Assembly (NCBI GenBank): GCA_963920525.1
Contig: OY986435.1
Coordinates: forward strand, 224,552,399 to 224,616,398
Length of the DNA stretch: 64,000 nt
Source of the DNA: Dichetophora obliterata
Taxonomy: Eukaryota; Arthropoda; Insecta; Diptera; Sciomyzidae
Direction of reading: 5' to 3'
In this document: one piece after another, positions 42,880-55,371 of the stretch
Numbering within the stretch: position 1 is the first letter of the stretch
Layout: every line of letters starts with the position of its first letter
Translations under genes and position numbers: made by a program
The notes under the pieces: generated by a model
Seen by the model: the letters and a program-made list of their open reading frames with translations, nothing else
Told to the model about the DNA's origin: nothing
Database searches by the model: none

Positions 42880-44747
42880 ATAAAAGCATCGCTTTATGTC
42901 ATTGTTGATGTTCTAAACGAAATTTCCAAAAGCTCTAAGAAAATTGACAATCAAAATGCTGCATATTCGCTATCAAGCCAACTCATTTCTGTGAACTTTA
43001 TTATAAGTCTTGTTTTTATGAAAAATGTGCAAGTAAATACGAAACTCCTGACTGAATCTCTTGAAGCCGTTGAAATGAATATTTTAAATGCTATGAAATT
43101 TATTTCTTGTACTCTTAAATCATTAGAAAAAAAAATAAATTCGGACACAGAAGGTACGCATAACCTAATTAGTAGTGCTGATGTATTGTTAAAATCTTTT
43201 AATGTTGATGCTGAAAAGGAATTCTCAATTCCCATCGCCGTCGTTTTACGCCCAAACGTTTGGATGATAACAATGCCAAAGCGGCTTATTTTTCGATGAA
43301 CTGTTTTCATAGAAGAGAATTTAAACTTGTATTGGATAAGATAACCTCACTGATGCGAGATAAATTAAGCAGTTGCTTAGAAACAATAAAGCCTCTGTAT
43401 GAGCCCTTTAATCCAATTCTATCTTCTACTAACTTGACCCAAAAGCGAATTCTAGAATCAATAAAATTATTACCAAAAAATTTTTTGTTGGATTCACTTC
43501 AAATGAAAGCGGAATTTGAAGTATTCTATGATCTATGCGAAGGCGTAGAAACTCTATCGGGTACAGCTAATGTTTCAGAATGCAATAAAAAATATCTTCC
43601 TGCAGTTAACAAAATGTCACGTTTGCTGTGCACAGTGCCTATTACTGTTTCAGGATATGAGAGAATGTTCAGCAAATTAAAATAAGTTAAAATTATTTAA
43701 GAACCACGCAAAGTGACTCACGTCTTAATGGCTTATTACTACTTTCATCGGAAAAGGACATAGTTGATCTCATTAGCTACCTTTAAAAAAAGTTAATGTT
43801 AAACTTAAAAATTAAGATTGTATTTTCTATTTAAAACACTATTTTTTAATTAATTTAAAAAATTAAACAAAAAAATGTTAAAGAAATTTAAAGCCCTGTT
43901 TATTTTTTAACACATATAAACTATGAATTTTTAAAACAAAATTTAAATAAATTTTTAAATGCTGATTCAATAATGTTGAAATACTTTTATTTTATTTTCT
44001 TTGATAGAGGAAACGATATGAAAACTGCATTTGAGGGATCTTCCTCTTCTTCGAAAAAGATCGACAGATTGAAAAGTGTTACTATAAAAAAGATTGTGGG
44101 TTAAAAATGTCAGGATTTCTTAAAACGGTACCAAAGATTAACGAAAAAAGCCGTTTGAGCTGAAACGTTTTTGCATTATTTATATTATTGTAAAATCTCT
44201 AAGATTATTATTTAAAACCTAAAACTCGAATTTTTAGAGCGTTAGAAATGTAAAAAATAGAGTAATTTTTCAATTTTGTTTTAAAAATGGCGCCAAAAAC
44301 AGGTATGAGGTTTAGTTGGCTGATTATACATAATCTTATAGTTTCAATAGTTATCGTTTAGATGAACTTAAACAATTTTCAGTTGCCTGTTGTAAGAGCT
44401 GAGAAATCGTTACCACCTTTTTGGATTCGAAAAGTGATGTCCACATTCCGAAAAGCTTAAGAGAGCAGATAAAAGGCCAAACCAAAAAATTTGAAACATA
44501 CTTAATTATATGTATTTTGATGTGCACAAGTTTTTTTCATCATGTAAAAAAGTTTTTAGTAAAAATAATTACAAAGTGTTTTTCTTAGCTTTTCAAATTA
44601 AAAAGACCCTTTAAGATTTATTTATATTGATCGAACGGATGAGTAACTTTATATAATTAAACTATGTTGTATTTAAAAAAAAGTCGGGTATCCAGTCGGC
44701 CGAAATACATTGATACCCCCAATCAAAATGGCCTCGATACGCCCCTG
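42880..44747 (+). mobile_element. hAT element relic, ZMYM1-like, with right terminus
   Basis: Coding debris to about 43790 is followed by AT-rich DNA. A terminus at 44732-44747, reverse-complemented CAGGGGCGTATCGAGG, is a classic hAT-type end. The left terminus was not found and may have been lost beside the LINE that ends near 42560. Confidence 0.6.
42885..43785 (+). pseudogene. hAT transposase C-terminal half (ZMYM1-like)
   Basis: The first frame has VDVLNEISKSSKKIDNQNA, FIISLVFMKNVQVNTKLL, and LEAVEMNILNAMKFI. A frameshift near 43228 leads to HRRRFTPKRLDD, YFSMNCFHRREFKLVLDKIT, SRLLCTVPITVSGYERMFSK and a stop (43683), with NYLRTTQSDSRLNGLLLLSS in another frame after it. This order is that of ZMYM1-like hAT transposases: a conserved helical region, an RRRK linker, FK..+.Iixxl, then the dimerisation block with a glutamate (YERMFS). 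The N-terminal fingers and DDE aspartates are absent. Confidence 0.75.
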
Positions 44748-44749
44748 AC

Positions 44750-45570
44750 TACGATTCGGCTTGCTGTTTATTGATATTTTAAAAGTTCATTGCTTACAAC
44801 TTCTTTCAATGCGTGCTTAAAATTTAGCAAATAACTTGGATAACTCCTTATTTTTTTTCTGCATGTTGAAATGCACTTGCATAATTTGTGAGTAGTTTAC
44901 TGAACTTGCTGCAAAAATCATAATGGCCACTTCCTTGCATATTTTTGCAGTTTTTTTCTACGGGATTTAAGTATGTCGATCAACAGGTTAAGTCTATAAG
45001 GTTGTTTAAAAGTTGCTGTATACTATAATTGGCAAATAAAAGGCCAACCTCTTTCTTAACCCAATTTGCACGAAAACAGATGCGAAATGGATCGGATAAA
45101 ATATACGAAGAAGCAAGTCATCTCGAATTCGAAACGTATTTGTATAGCACGTTCCCAGTATGCTACACCTTTTTATATATTAATAATTAAAACTTACTGC
45201 ACAATTTTTTGCTTCAATCGAATGCTTCACTTGAGCCGATTTTTTTTTTCTCGAGGCGATTTTTTCTTTTTGCGGTATCACTGTTTGCGAACCTACTTAT
45301 TCGTCTCAAATACGATGCTGCTGAAGTAGAAAGCAAAAATTCGCTTAGAAACGTCAAAAGTCAAACCGCAAATTTCAATTAAGCCGCGATAAAAGCAATC
45401 AAATAAGCAGCGTTGAGCTATTTTTGGACAGAAAATTATGGAAACGGAAACTTTATGCAGATTACGGTGCAGTGTTATAGTCAAATATTATTCACCGGAA
45501 GTTCCTGACCACATGTGATAATTTGAATCTTCTCAGTCAAACTTTAGTGAAAGATCAAAAGTTTTCGCTT
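44750..45570. other. intergenic DNA, nothing recognised
   Basis: The 87-codon frame at 45066-45329 has no motif I know and includes translated T-rich runs. Confidence 0.5.
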
Positions 45571-45573
45571 ATA

Positions 45574-46871
45574 CGGGGTTGCCAATATTCGAAGCGCCTA
45601 TCTGGCAACACTGTAACTTTCCGCAGTGATGCCAAATCGACTAATGACATACCGCGTTTGAAGCGTCATTCCAAGCAAATGTTTACAATGGAACAATACA
45701 CGCCACGCGAACGCTCTAAAATTGTTGAAATTTACATTTAACAAAACAAGTCAATAGTGAAAACTCAACGTGCTTTCAAAAAAATAAATAAAGTGAAAAG
45801 TGCGCCTTCCAAGAAAACAATTTATCGTTTGTATGAAAGATTTACAACTGGTAATACTCTTGGTAACCCAAAGAGGCCAAATAAAAAGCGACCAAGGCGA
45901 TCGGATGAGAATATTGCAGCCGTACGAGCCAGTATTGAGCAGTCACCAACAACAGCCCAAAATCGCCGTTCTCAGCAGCTCGGCATTCCCCGATCCACTT
46001 TACAACGCATTTTACTTGTTGATTTGAATTTGTTTCCGTAAAAAATTCAATTGGTAAATAAATTGTTGCCTACCGATAAGCCACGTCGATTGGAATGGGC
46101 CCAAAGAGTCATCGAAATGGCTAAAGAAGACGAGCAATTTTGGCATAAAATTATCATGAGCGATGAAGCTCATTTTCAGTTGAACGGAACGGTAAACAAA
46201 CAAAATTGCCGTATTTATGCCACTGAAAATTCACAAGAGATTGAAGAGGTATGTCTTCACGATGCAAAAGTCACTGTTTGGTGCGGCGTTTGTGCTAAAA
46301 TGCTCATTGGGCCGTTCTTTTTCGAATATGATAATGGCCACAGAGTTACTGTCAATCAGGAGCGTTATCGCGATATGATAAACAATTTTTTCATGCCAAT
46401 CGTTCGTCGAAAGCGTATCAGGCACTACTGGTTTCAACAAGACGGCGCGCCACCACACACAAGCCGCACTACAATCGATTTTTTGAAGCAATTGTTCCCT
46501 GGCCGTTTGATGTCAAAAAATGGTGGATCACCAGATTTAACGCCTCCAGACTTCTTTTTGTGGGGTTATTTGAAATCAAAGGTTTACGTCAACAAGCCAA
46601 AGACCCTAGAAGAGCTGAAAACCAACATCCGTCAAGAAATAACCGCCATTCCCATCGAAATGTTGAAGAAAACCATGGAAAATGCTGCAAAACGGGCACA
46701 ATATGTCGTAGAGGCCAATGGCGACCATTTACGAGATATCATATTCAAGAAATAATGTAAGCAAATCTACTTGAACCCAATTAAATGATATTCATGACGA
46801 ACAGACAAAAAATTGTGGTTTCTTTGATTTATTTAAAAATAAAATGGGCGCTTCGAATATTGGCAACCCTG
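45574..46871 (+). mobile_element. rosa-like (DD41D) mariner element, nearly intact
   Basis: A 1298-bp element with 25-bp terminal inverted repeats differing at one base (CGGGGTTGCCAATATTCGAA left, CAGGGTTGCCAATATTCGAA right). It is flanked by TA on each side (45572-45573, 46872-46873). One transposase frame fills it. The size, TA target and single gene are standard for the Tc1/mariner superfamily. Confidence 0.9.
45688..46755 (+). pseudogene. rosa-like mariner transposase, two stops
   Basis: A single frame of 355 codons plus stop starts MEQYTPRERSKIVEIYI and is interrupted only by TAA at 45739 and 46039. The N-terminal helix-turn-helix region has TIYRLYERFTTGN and RRSQQLGIPRSTLQRIL. The catalytic core has IIMSDEAHF (D1), RIRHYWFQQDGAPPHT (D2) and PDLTPPDFFLWG (D3). 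Spacing between D2 and D3 is 35 residues here, about six short of the DD41D family because a WPPR-like segment is missing before SPDL. It ends VVEANGDHLRDIIFKK. It would have cut and pasted the element. The stops and deletion make it inactive unless read through. Confidence 0.85.
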
Positions 46872-46953
46872 TATTTTAGCCACAAATTTTTTTTTTTATT
46901 CTAAAAATACTAAATTATAAAATGATTAGCAGCACAAATCTACTTTTTGGAGA

Positions 46954-47444
46954 TTATGAAGAGCCTGAAACTTTGTGAAGACTACGATGTAGACAGTTGC
47001 GGGAGACAGTCGCGTTGACTGTGTTATCGCCAAAACTTAGCCCACTGAGGGCTTCAACTTGCCTCAAGTTGAGGAGAGCATCGACGGCCTGCTCCAAGGG
47101 AGAAAGGCTGAGCTGTTTGTTGGGCCCTCCACTAGTCTCGGTTGCTTCCGTTCGAATTACTGACAATTTTTTTTTTTGTCTTCAGCCTAAAGTCCTGCCA
47201 AACCTAAAATTTAAGTTTGTAGGTAACTTTTTTTATTAAGTGTTAAATAAAAGCTCACCTTGTGCCATTTCTTTCCTTCACGTAAAGGAGGTCCAAGAGA
47301 ATTTAGCTCTACTGCTAAGTTTTGCTATGACTCCTTCTGTTTTTGTTTTGTGAAGCCGAATTTTCCTAGTCTAGTTGCTACACCAGGATTCTGCTCCATA
47401 AGCTGCACCAGTTTGTGCAACTGTCGACAGTTCGTTTTTTCATT
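46954..47444 (-). pseudogene. zeste-type Myb/SANT-like DNA-binding protein, near-intact pseudogene
   Basis: Minus strand, two exons: 47444-47259 and 47203-46954, with a 55-bp intron (GTGAGC ... TTTTAG). Exon 1 has CRQLHKLVQLMEQNPGVATR, a stop where the family has Trp, then QNLAVELNSLGPPLREGKKW. Exon 2 has VWQDFRLKTKKK, then after one extra A in an 11-A run TSGGPNKQLSLSPLEQAVDA and LSGLSFGDN. This order (helix, LxxLGPPxxxxxKWxKVWxDxKxKTKKK, GGGP, LxxLExxV) is the regulatory-protein-zeste/Myb-like trihelix domain, large in insects and also found beside Harbinger transposases. It would bind DNA in the nucleus. One nonsense and one frameshift make it a young pseudogene; the frameshift could be a sequencing error. 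Confidence 0.75.
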
Positions 47445-47629
47445 CTAAAAATATATAGCAATATGTTTCGAATCAAAGACAAACAGTAAAATAACAAAAA
47501 GAATGCAAGTTACTTACCTTTTTCAATTAATTTCTTTTTGTTTTGACACAATTTTTATGCAAATACATATCTAATTCACCAACTATTCACCAAATATTTC
47601 CTGATATTTCTATTTTTCTATATTTGAAG

Positions 47630-47805
47630 TCGAAATTCGAATCACATTCGTTAAATTCGCGAACAGCGATACCACCAATATGTCATTCGTCTGTCTTTTT
47701 AACGTTTGAGTCGAATCACATTTGTGAAATTCGCGGACAGTGATACCACCTTGGCAAAATTTACTTGTTTTCTATTCGATTCGCGGACGGTGATATTCAA
47801 CAACG
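47630..47805 (+). repeat. ~75-bp tandem repeat
   Basis: TCGAATCACATT(C/T)GT, AAATTCGCG and GATACCACC recur in the same order in two units starting near 47637 and 47712. A third, shorter echo, GATTCGCGGACGGTGATA, lies near 47780. The role is unknown. Confidence 0.6.
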
Positions 47806-49339
47806 ATATTTAAAATTGTATGGCTTGTTGTAACACTCATTCATCATTAAAAATATGTATTTTTTAAATTTAAAAAGTTGTTGATCAGGTTCAAAATGGC
47901 GCTCAATGAGAAAAGGGGCCTGTGGGGTGTCGTAGATTTTTACTCTTCTATTTATCTAAAAAATAAAAACCAAAAATATTAACTTCACTAATCAATATCA
48001 CTATGAGTGCATCTTTGGCTGAAATTAGAAAAAAAACAAAATATTGAAAATTGACCGAATCATGCGCTTTTGAAATGCATGTTTTAAAAAAGCTTGTTTT
48101 TTACCGTTATATGTGTAAAATACACGATTTATTTTTTAAAAAATTGTTGATGGTAGTTCCAGTGATAGTCACTGATGTTTTGAATAACACATGGAAATTT
48201 CAAATAATTCGGTTGAATGGTTTTTGATTTTTCTGCAAAACCATGGCAAAAAAATAGTTTCGAGATAAATGAGTGTAAAGAGAATAAATGTAGACGAAAC
48301 TTTGTGGCTCCTACTAAACCAGCTGTAGAAACGGAAATAACATTAGTAGCCTTACAAAAAAATAAAAGTATATACTTGAAAGACTATACATGTGACATAT
48401 AAAAAAAATCTTTTTCATAAAAGTTCTAGACAACCGACCTGCCTTAAACGCTTTAATTTGGTAAGTCATGTACCACATATTTTTCATTATTCGGCATTTG
48501 AAGAAACATTTAAATGAGAAGTGTATATTAAAATTTATATATATTTAACTTCTCGAGTAACACCGAGTATATCAGCTAATAAAATATATGTATAGTCTGT
48601 AAGATTTTAACAAATCAGTAGACAGAAATAAATAAATAAATAGTATAAAATAAAGTAAGTAATAATTTTGAAAGAAATCTAATTACATTTAAATTTTTAC
48701 AACCTTAAAGACCCACTTAAGTACACATACACGCTCACAAACATATACTCACGCGTATTCATCTACTCTACGTGCGACATTGAAAGTTTTTAAAAATTTC
48801 TTAAAAGAGAATAACACAATCACAATGAAAGGCATCAAAATACGTGGGTAGGTATATAAAAATTTAACAGGTTTTCACTTAAACGTATGTTGCGGCATGT
48901 CTTGGCAAATCTTATTTAAGTGGAAAATTCAATAAATTTTAGCTACACACATACAAACATAAAAATGTAAATTTTATACATACTCACTCGTATATGCAAT
49001 TTCTTTACAAATTTTTCCTGAGCTGCTAAAATGAAATGATATGAAGATGAAAACTTTTGTGTGTTGACGTTAAAGCGATACACAAGACAAGAATCTTGTT
49101 ATTGTATTATGAAAAAAGCAACGAAATTCTCACATACAATCTGTCATAAGGACAAACTACCCTATAGGTAACAAAAAAACACTTATGTACATTTTAACGT
49201 ATTTATTTTAATAGTTAATTTTTAATAAAAAACTGAGGCGAAAAAGTTTAATTTTTATTTAACATTTACCTAAAGTGTATGTGACAGCATGTGCGTCGCA
49301 CACTGGTTTTAACACCAATGGCAAATCTTGCGTGTAGTC
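47806..49339. other. AT-rich intergenic DNA, nothing recognised
   Basis: Short frames without motifs. No matched element ends seen. Confidence 0.55.
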
Positions 49340-49342
49340 TTA

Positions 49343-49769
49343 AGGCTGGATTAGCCAAGCGTAAGGTAACGTAGCGCGACGTTGCCAATTGTCAAGCTAA
49401 AATCTGTTTAATGATAAATGTGTACAAGTCGTTACCGAAATCGTAACGTGGCGTGACGCAGCGTATAAGTCTGTAGAAAATAGATTTCTACGCAACGTTA
49501 CGATTTTTGGTAGTTCGACAGCTGTGTTACAAGCGAAAAAATTTGTTTAACTTCACATTTTTGTAAATTTTAATACTATATAAGAAAGAATGCAATCTTT
49601 TATTGACGAGGAGAAGTAAATAAGCCTTCTAGAATAAAATGAGTGCCCTGCACTACGCCGCCTGCACTACGTTGGATTACGATTTCGGTAATCGCTTATC
49701 CTCGAGGCAACGTCGCACTACGCTACATCCCGCTGCGCCACCTCACGTTACGCTTGGGTAATCAAGCCT
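49343..49769. mobile_element. 427-bp TTA-flanked MITE A
   Basis: The left end AGGCTGGATTAGCCAAGCG and the right end, reverse-complemented, AGGCTTGATTACCCAAGCG are inverted copies, with GCGACGTTGCC matched further in. TTA flanks both ends (49340-49342 and 49770-49772). Non-coding. A TTA target suggests PIF/Harbinger mobilisation. Confidence 0.8.
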
Positions 49770-49772
49770 TTA

Positions 49773-50212
49773 AGCGCTGATTATAATAGACGGAACGGAA
49801 CGGAGTCAAGTGTCATTGTGGCGGGACGAAACGGTTTCAAACGGAGTGGCGATTATAATAGCAACGAAAGAGGAGTTAATTTTTTTCTAAAATATATTTT
49901 ATTACAAAACAAATTCCATCAATTCTTCTTTTCCTATTATTTTAAAACATGAATTCAATCAAATTTTATCAAAAATACGGAAAACAAAACAAATGCAGAA
50001 TAAAATTAATAGTAGCATCTGTCAACATAAAGTTTTTGCTCAAAACGTAACGGAACGCAGCGGAAAAATCAAAAATCTATAGATCTCAACGTCACGTGCC
50101 GCTCCGTTCCGCCTTATTATAATCGAACACATAAGAAACTCGTGCAATAGATTGTAAAGTGACATTTCTCAACATTCTATAACGTTCCGTTCCGTCTATT
50201 ATAATCAGCGCT
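49773..50212. mobile_element. 440-bp TTA-flanked MITE B
   Basis: Positions 49773-49802 and 50183-50212 are a perfect 30-bp inverted repeat beginning AGCGCTGATTATAATAGACG. TTA flanks both ends (49770-49772 and 50213-50215). The left TTA is also the right TTA of MITE A. Subterminal copies of ATTATAATNG and GGAACGGA occur inside. Non-coding. Its TIR resembles that of MITE A only in the first few bases. Confidence 0.85.
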
Positions 50213-50215
50213 TTA

Positions 50216-52440
50216 CTCCTAACAATTTTGGAATACTGACAACAGACGTGTTGCGTGGGCTTTTTGAAATTTTATATATCAGGCACGTGATGCAAAAAGT
50301 GCTAGAAGCAGAAGCAGAGGAAGGACAGCAACCTAGTACCATTTAAATAGACGCGTCAAATCGGCATGAGCAGCATTAGTCACTGCACTGTGTTACTCTC
50401 CAATTTTTGGAAAATATACAAAAAATTCACAAATGGGCATTTTTATGGATGCGTACGTAACGTTCGTACGTCTTTTTTGTTGTCGAAAATTAAAAAAAAA
50501 AGCAAAGAAAAATATGCAATTTTTTGTCCTGTTTCTGTTTTTAGATGGCACTCTAGTAGTATTATATGAAGTGTAAAGGGTGGATAATTCTTTCGTTGAT
50601 CTTTTTTCTAAAAGATATCTTTTAATTCTTTTTATACAAAGATACACAGATTTTTTAGTTTTATTTATTAAGATGTTTGAACTAAAAATAAATATGTAAA
50701 GTGTAATTCAGGACCGTAAAAATTTTAAACCAGAAAAAGTTTCATCAAACTTTTTATTATACAAGTATTTATTATACTTATAAAATTTCAATTTTCGATA
50801 AAATTTTTAAACATTTATAACCATTTTTCAACTTTTGTTGCCAGTCATCATGTTTGTTACCATTTCTAAAAAAATTCAAATTGAGATCACCTTTCTGTAC
50901 TCTCACAATATAGAGAGGCTTAAAAAAAGGAGGCTTGAAAAAGCTTCGGTAACATTTAATTTTTTAGTCGCGGTAGGCCTTTTGGTGAAAATGTTCCAAA
51001 ACAAGTGCATACACGCACTCACATACGTGCATAAGAAAGCCCAGAATAATAAAAATCAAAAAAGGTTATTCGACAAGCCGAAATCAAAATTTTTTATTGG
51101 GTACAAAACTGATATGACTTTTCATACATTTTATATGGTGACTACATTTGTAGATACCCAGCCAGTATATTGTCAATTTTTGATGAGGGTCTGGAGGTCT
51201 AGTAAATTCTTTTTTTCATGGCACTAGTGGCCAAAACTGCCTAGAAATTATTTTTGGAATACTATTGAAAACCTCGCAGCCTAATTGTTTGTGAGATTCG
51301 AGAAGAACAACCTCGAATTGTTGTGAAATTTTTTTTTGTTCAGTTTTTTTTTCGTCAAAGGTACACATATAGATAACCGAACATATAAAGGTTAAGGCGG
51401 CACCTACTTTGATTTTTATTTATTTGAACAAAAATTTGAATAATGTGTCAAATAAAAGATGAAACTTAGAAACTTATAAGAAAAACTGATGTTTGTTATT
51501 TCAACAAACATTTTAATAATTTGTCAAATAATAGATGAAACTTGGTATAATAAAAACTGACGGCAAATTTTTGATACATTCAAGGTTAGCAAGCCGACAA
51601 CTGCAGCTCTCAGCCACAAAATCTCAACATCATCAGCAGCAGCGACTGATCAAACAAAAACAGCTAAACGCACAGCGAAAAACAAACTAAAGAACAAGAA
51701 GACCCCAATCGTTTGGGCTTCTTGCCCCTCTGCCCCACAAATTCGGTCACCACCATCCGTGCTTCGGTGCACATTACGGAAAGTTTAGTTAGTCACTAAT
51801 CACGCGCCATCTGCTTTCAGTCTTTTGAAAGCAACTATTGAAGGGTGACCTTGATACACAGTGGTAGTCACAAAATTTCGCACACTTAAAAAGTATAATA
51901 AACTTATACTTTAAGTGAATATCCAGTATGCAATTGCAGTAGTTCCAAGGCAATTCTAGCAGGCCTGCGTTAGGTTTTTATAGGCCTTCCACACTCCTTG
52001 CAAACACCATTGTTTTGCTTGTATGAAATTGGAAAATTTGTCAGGCCTTCCTCTCTCCATGCTAAAAAGAGACCTGCCAGAAGCGCTCTTTCGAGACGTC
52101 ACGTTAGAAGGAAAAGCAAGTAAAGTAAATTTTATTGAGTCTTTTTAAGCCAATTTTACATTTCATTCGTTCTTTAAAGTAACATATAACAATAGGAATT
52201 ATTAAGAGCTATAATTGTTTTGCTCAAACAACAGTAAGAGAATTAGGCAGCTTGCTTCTATATAATACAAAATTTTTTTTTTAATACATATCATTGTTTC
52301 AAAAATGTTGTGGAATCAAAATGCTTGCTCCCGGCATTTAACAGTTTCGACGAGACTTTTTGTCTCTTTCAAATACAAATATACACTTAAATCTAAACTT
52401 AACCTAAAAAACTAATATCACAATGTGGATATTTTAACAA
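50216..52440. other. intergenic DNA, nothing recognised
   Basis: The 130-codon frame at 50835-51227 has no motif I know and an AT-driven composition, so I do not call it a gene. A GC-richer patch at 51590-51860 contains CAGCAG and other short words but no conserved frame. Confidence 0.5.
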
Positions 52441-52456
52441 TTAAAAAACTAGGAAT

Positions 52457-55371
52457 TTAACCCCTATGGGTTCCAGGTAGAGATTTTATGTAAAATCCAG
52501 GTAGCAATGGGGCATTAAAGTCTAATTCAGTTATGATATTTTCATTTATTATTCCAATTGGTGATAAGTAGTTAGCTGATGAAGACCAATTGGACTGACG
52601 CTGAGACTCAAAGGTATCTCTTAAAAGTTCATTGCTATGAAAGGAAACTCTTTCAACAAATTTTTTTTGTAGGTTTAATGCATATCGACAAAGTGGATTT
52701 ATCATAGCCTTTGCATAAATGAATTTATTAGAATATCGTTTAACGTAAGATTCAAAGTTTTTGTTGACGCATCGCCTCAAGACGTTTCGCTCCAGGATTT
52801 CCATTTCATTGGCAACCGTGGGTGAAATCGTAAACCATATTGGAAATGCGTAAAGCAAGACTGAGCGGATACTGACTTTATAAATTAAGGTTTTGGTATT
52901 CTGACTTAGATATTTATTATTAAAGAGAGATGAGAACATTCCAACTAATTTTTGTGCTTTTTTTAGACTAGATCTTGCATGTTTATTGAATTTCAACAGA
53001 TTATTAAAGAAAACACCTAAATATTTAATGTCATTTTTAAAACAAATTTCAGAGCCATTCAAAAACAGTTTCAATTTTTTGCTCTCGGGAACTACCATTC
53101 TGCTACATTTGCCTGACGCATTTCTTAGACAGATTGCCAAGGATTTGGAGGTATTTATATGAATGCCCCATTTTAAGTAAAATTTGTTAATTATGTTTAA
53201 ATGCCTTGAAACACAGCGAAGAGCAAGACTAGGGGACTCATGATGAGCATAAACTAGGCAGTCATCCGCATATAAAATACCCCTTGAGCCAGACAGTTCA
53301 TGTGGGAAATCATAAAGTAAAATGTTGAAAAAATGTGGAGCTAAGACAGAGCCCTGGGGAACGCCGCTCTTAACCTGCCCAAGTTCAGATATTGAATTAC
53401 AGAACTGATTTGAAAAAAAACTATGAAAAATTTTGATCAAATAAGGATCAAAACCAAGTTCAATTAATTTAAAGATGATACCATCACGGTAAGATCTATC
53501 AAAGGCCTTCTCGATATCCAAGGAAACCGCAACAGTACATTTTTTTTGTCGAAGATTAAGTGAAACATCATTGTGAAATTTTAGTAATGCATGAACAGTG
53601 GAGTGTTCTTTTTTGAATCCAAATTGAAAAGGCGAAACGTATTCATCATCGATATTTAAATTCATTTTAAGCCTGATGATTCGTTCAAGAATTTTTCCTA
53701 AATTAGATAGCATTGAAATGGGTCTAAAATCATTTATATCTGTGCTGTTGGGTTTCTTTTTGATGGGTATTATTTTGGAAATTTTCCAGTTATCAGGAAA
53801 ATAACCGTTATTTAAACAATTATTAAAGATAATTGTTAAAAAGTCAATCACTAGTTTTTTAGTCTTTTCAAGGCAGTCTTTTAATAATAAAATTAGAAAT
53901 ATTATCTAAGCCTGCTGATTTTTTATTATTGATATTATTCAGGATTCTAGCAAGTGATTCAGAGTTTATGAAGTGAAAATTGTCTTCATTTTGTAGGGAA
54001 GTAAAATTATCGGAAAAATTATAAATTGTGGGGGGAAGTCTTGACAGATTATTCGAAATGTGATTTTTAATTTCTGATATGTCAGATCGATTTGGAGTAT
54101 TTTCGACATAAACTTGTTCAAAATGTTGACGGAATGCTTCTAATTTATTAAAATCGTCTTGGACCGCAGAACCATTAATTGTTAGTTCAGAGCAAGCTGA
54201 ATTTTTGTTATTCCCTATAACACTGAAAATTTGTTTATACGCTGAAGGGCCAGGTTTGATTTTTTCTAATTTTTTTTTCAAATTCTTTGGCTTGTTCAAG
54301 TTTTACTTGTTCTTTAATCAAAATTTTGAGTAGCTGGATTTGCTTTGAAAGTAGATTATATTCGTCATTGGTTCTATTTGAATGTATGTGAAAAATTTTC
54401 TTTAATTTCTTTTGCCAAGAATGTTTGATTTTGAAAAGATTTCGAATGTTATTTGAGATAAACAATGTTTTATGTTTGAACTCAAATTTTTCAGAATTTG
54501 TTAAGGTGGCAGACTCAACAATCGAGTTGAAATTTTCGATATGACAGTCAATTTCGGAGTTGTTTAAATTTATGTTAACGGGGGGGAAATTTAATGAAAG
54601 GGGAACTTCTAAATCCGAAGTGAATTTTGCCCAATTTGTTTTCTTAAATGAAGTTATAAATCTAGGAATTTTAATTAAAAAGTCGAAATCAGTTAAATTC
54701 AAACTAAGGCGGATAGGGAAATGATCAGAAAATGTCGATAGACTTGCAACCGAATAGTTCTGGTTAGTCCTGTCAACTAAGTTTGAGCTTAATAGAAAAT
54801 GATCGAGAAAGGATGGTCCTGACGGAAAGGAAGGTCTGTAATCAGAAATACGAACAAAATCCAATAAGTGATCTTGCAGCCATTTATAAAATGCTTTTCC
54901 ATTGCAATTTTCAATGCGGTCCCCCCATGCAGGGTTTCTCGAGTTGAAATCGCCACCAATGACCGTACCATCAAAGTTAGAGGAAAGCTGAGAAGTTTTA
55001 CAAAGACCTTCATAAATTTGGGACTGCGGAAAATTGCAGGGTAAATAAATAGAACCAAATAAAAAGCGTTTTTGAATACCATCTACAATTAATTTAACTT
55101 GAATAAAATTATGCGGGAAAGAAATTCCATGAAGTTTTATAGAGGAATAACAATACGATTTTTTCAAAATAATTGCTACACCCAAGGGGGAATTGTCACA
55201 AATAAAGTCAAAGTCTTCAAGGAAAATTTTGGGGTCACGAAGGTGGCATTCTTGAATGAATCCAATGTCAATTTTTTGCGTCCGCAAAATATTTAACAGG
55301 TCAATTCTTCGGCTTAAATCAACCAAGGACCTCACATTAAACGTTAGAAAATTTAGGAAATTACGGCCCAT
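52457..55371 (-). pseudogene. Jockey ORF2: endonuclease and reverse transcriptase, two frameshifts
   Basis: First piece (55371-54235), the endonuclease: MGRNFLNFLTFNVRSL, IGFIQECHLRDP, TVIGGDFNSRNPAWGDR, FSDHFPIRLSLN. A frameshift near 54270 in an A-rich run leads to 54299-53868 (SAYKQIFSVIGN, ILNNINNKKSAGLDNI). A second frameshift near 53860 leads to 53851-52457, the RT: KISKIIPIKKKPNS, DFRPISMLSNLGKILERI, FGFKKEHSTVHAL, VAVSLDIEKAFD (catalytic D), SGVPQGSVLAP, GILYADDCLVYAH (catalytic YADD), IKYLGVFFNN, ending SLPGTHRG. It nicks the target and copies the element's RNA into the chromosome. All active-site motifs are intact, so only the two frameshifts disable it. Confidence 0.9.

Noticed and set aside
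50835..51227. 130-codon plus-strand frame
   Set aside because: Longest anonymous frame in its region, but composition follows the AT-rich DNA and no domain or conserved motif is visible.
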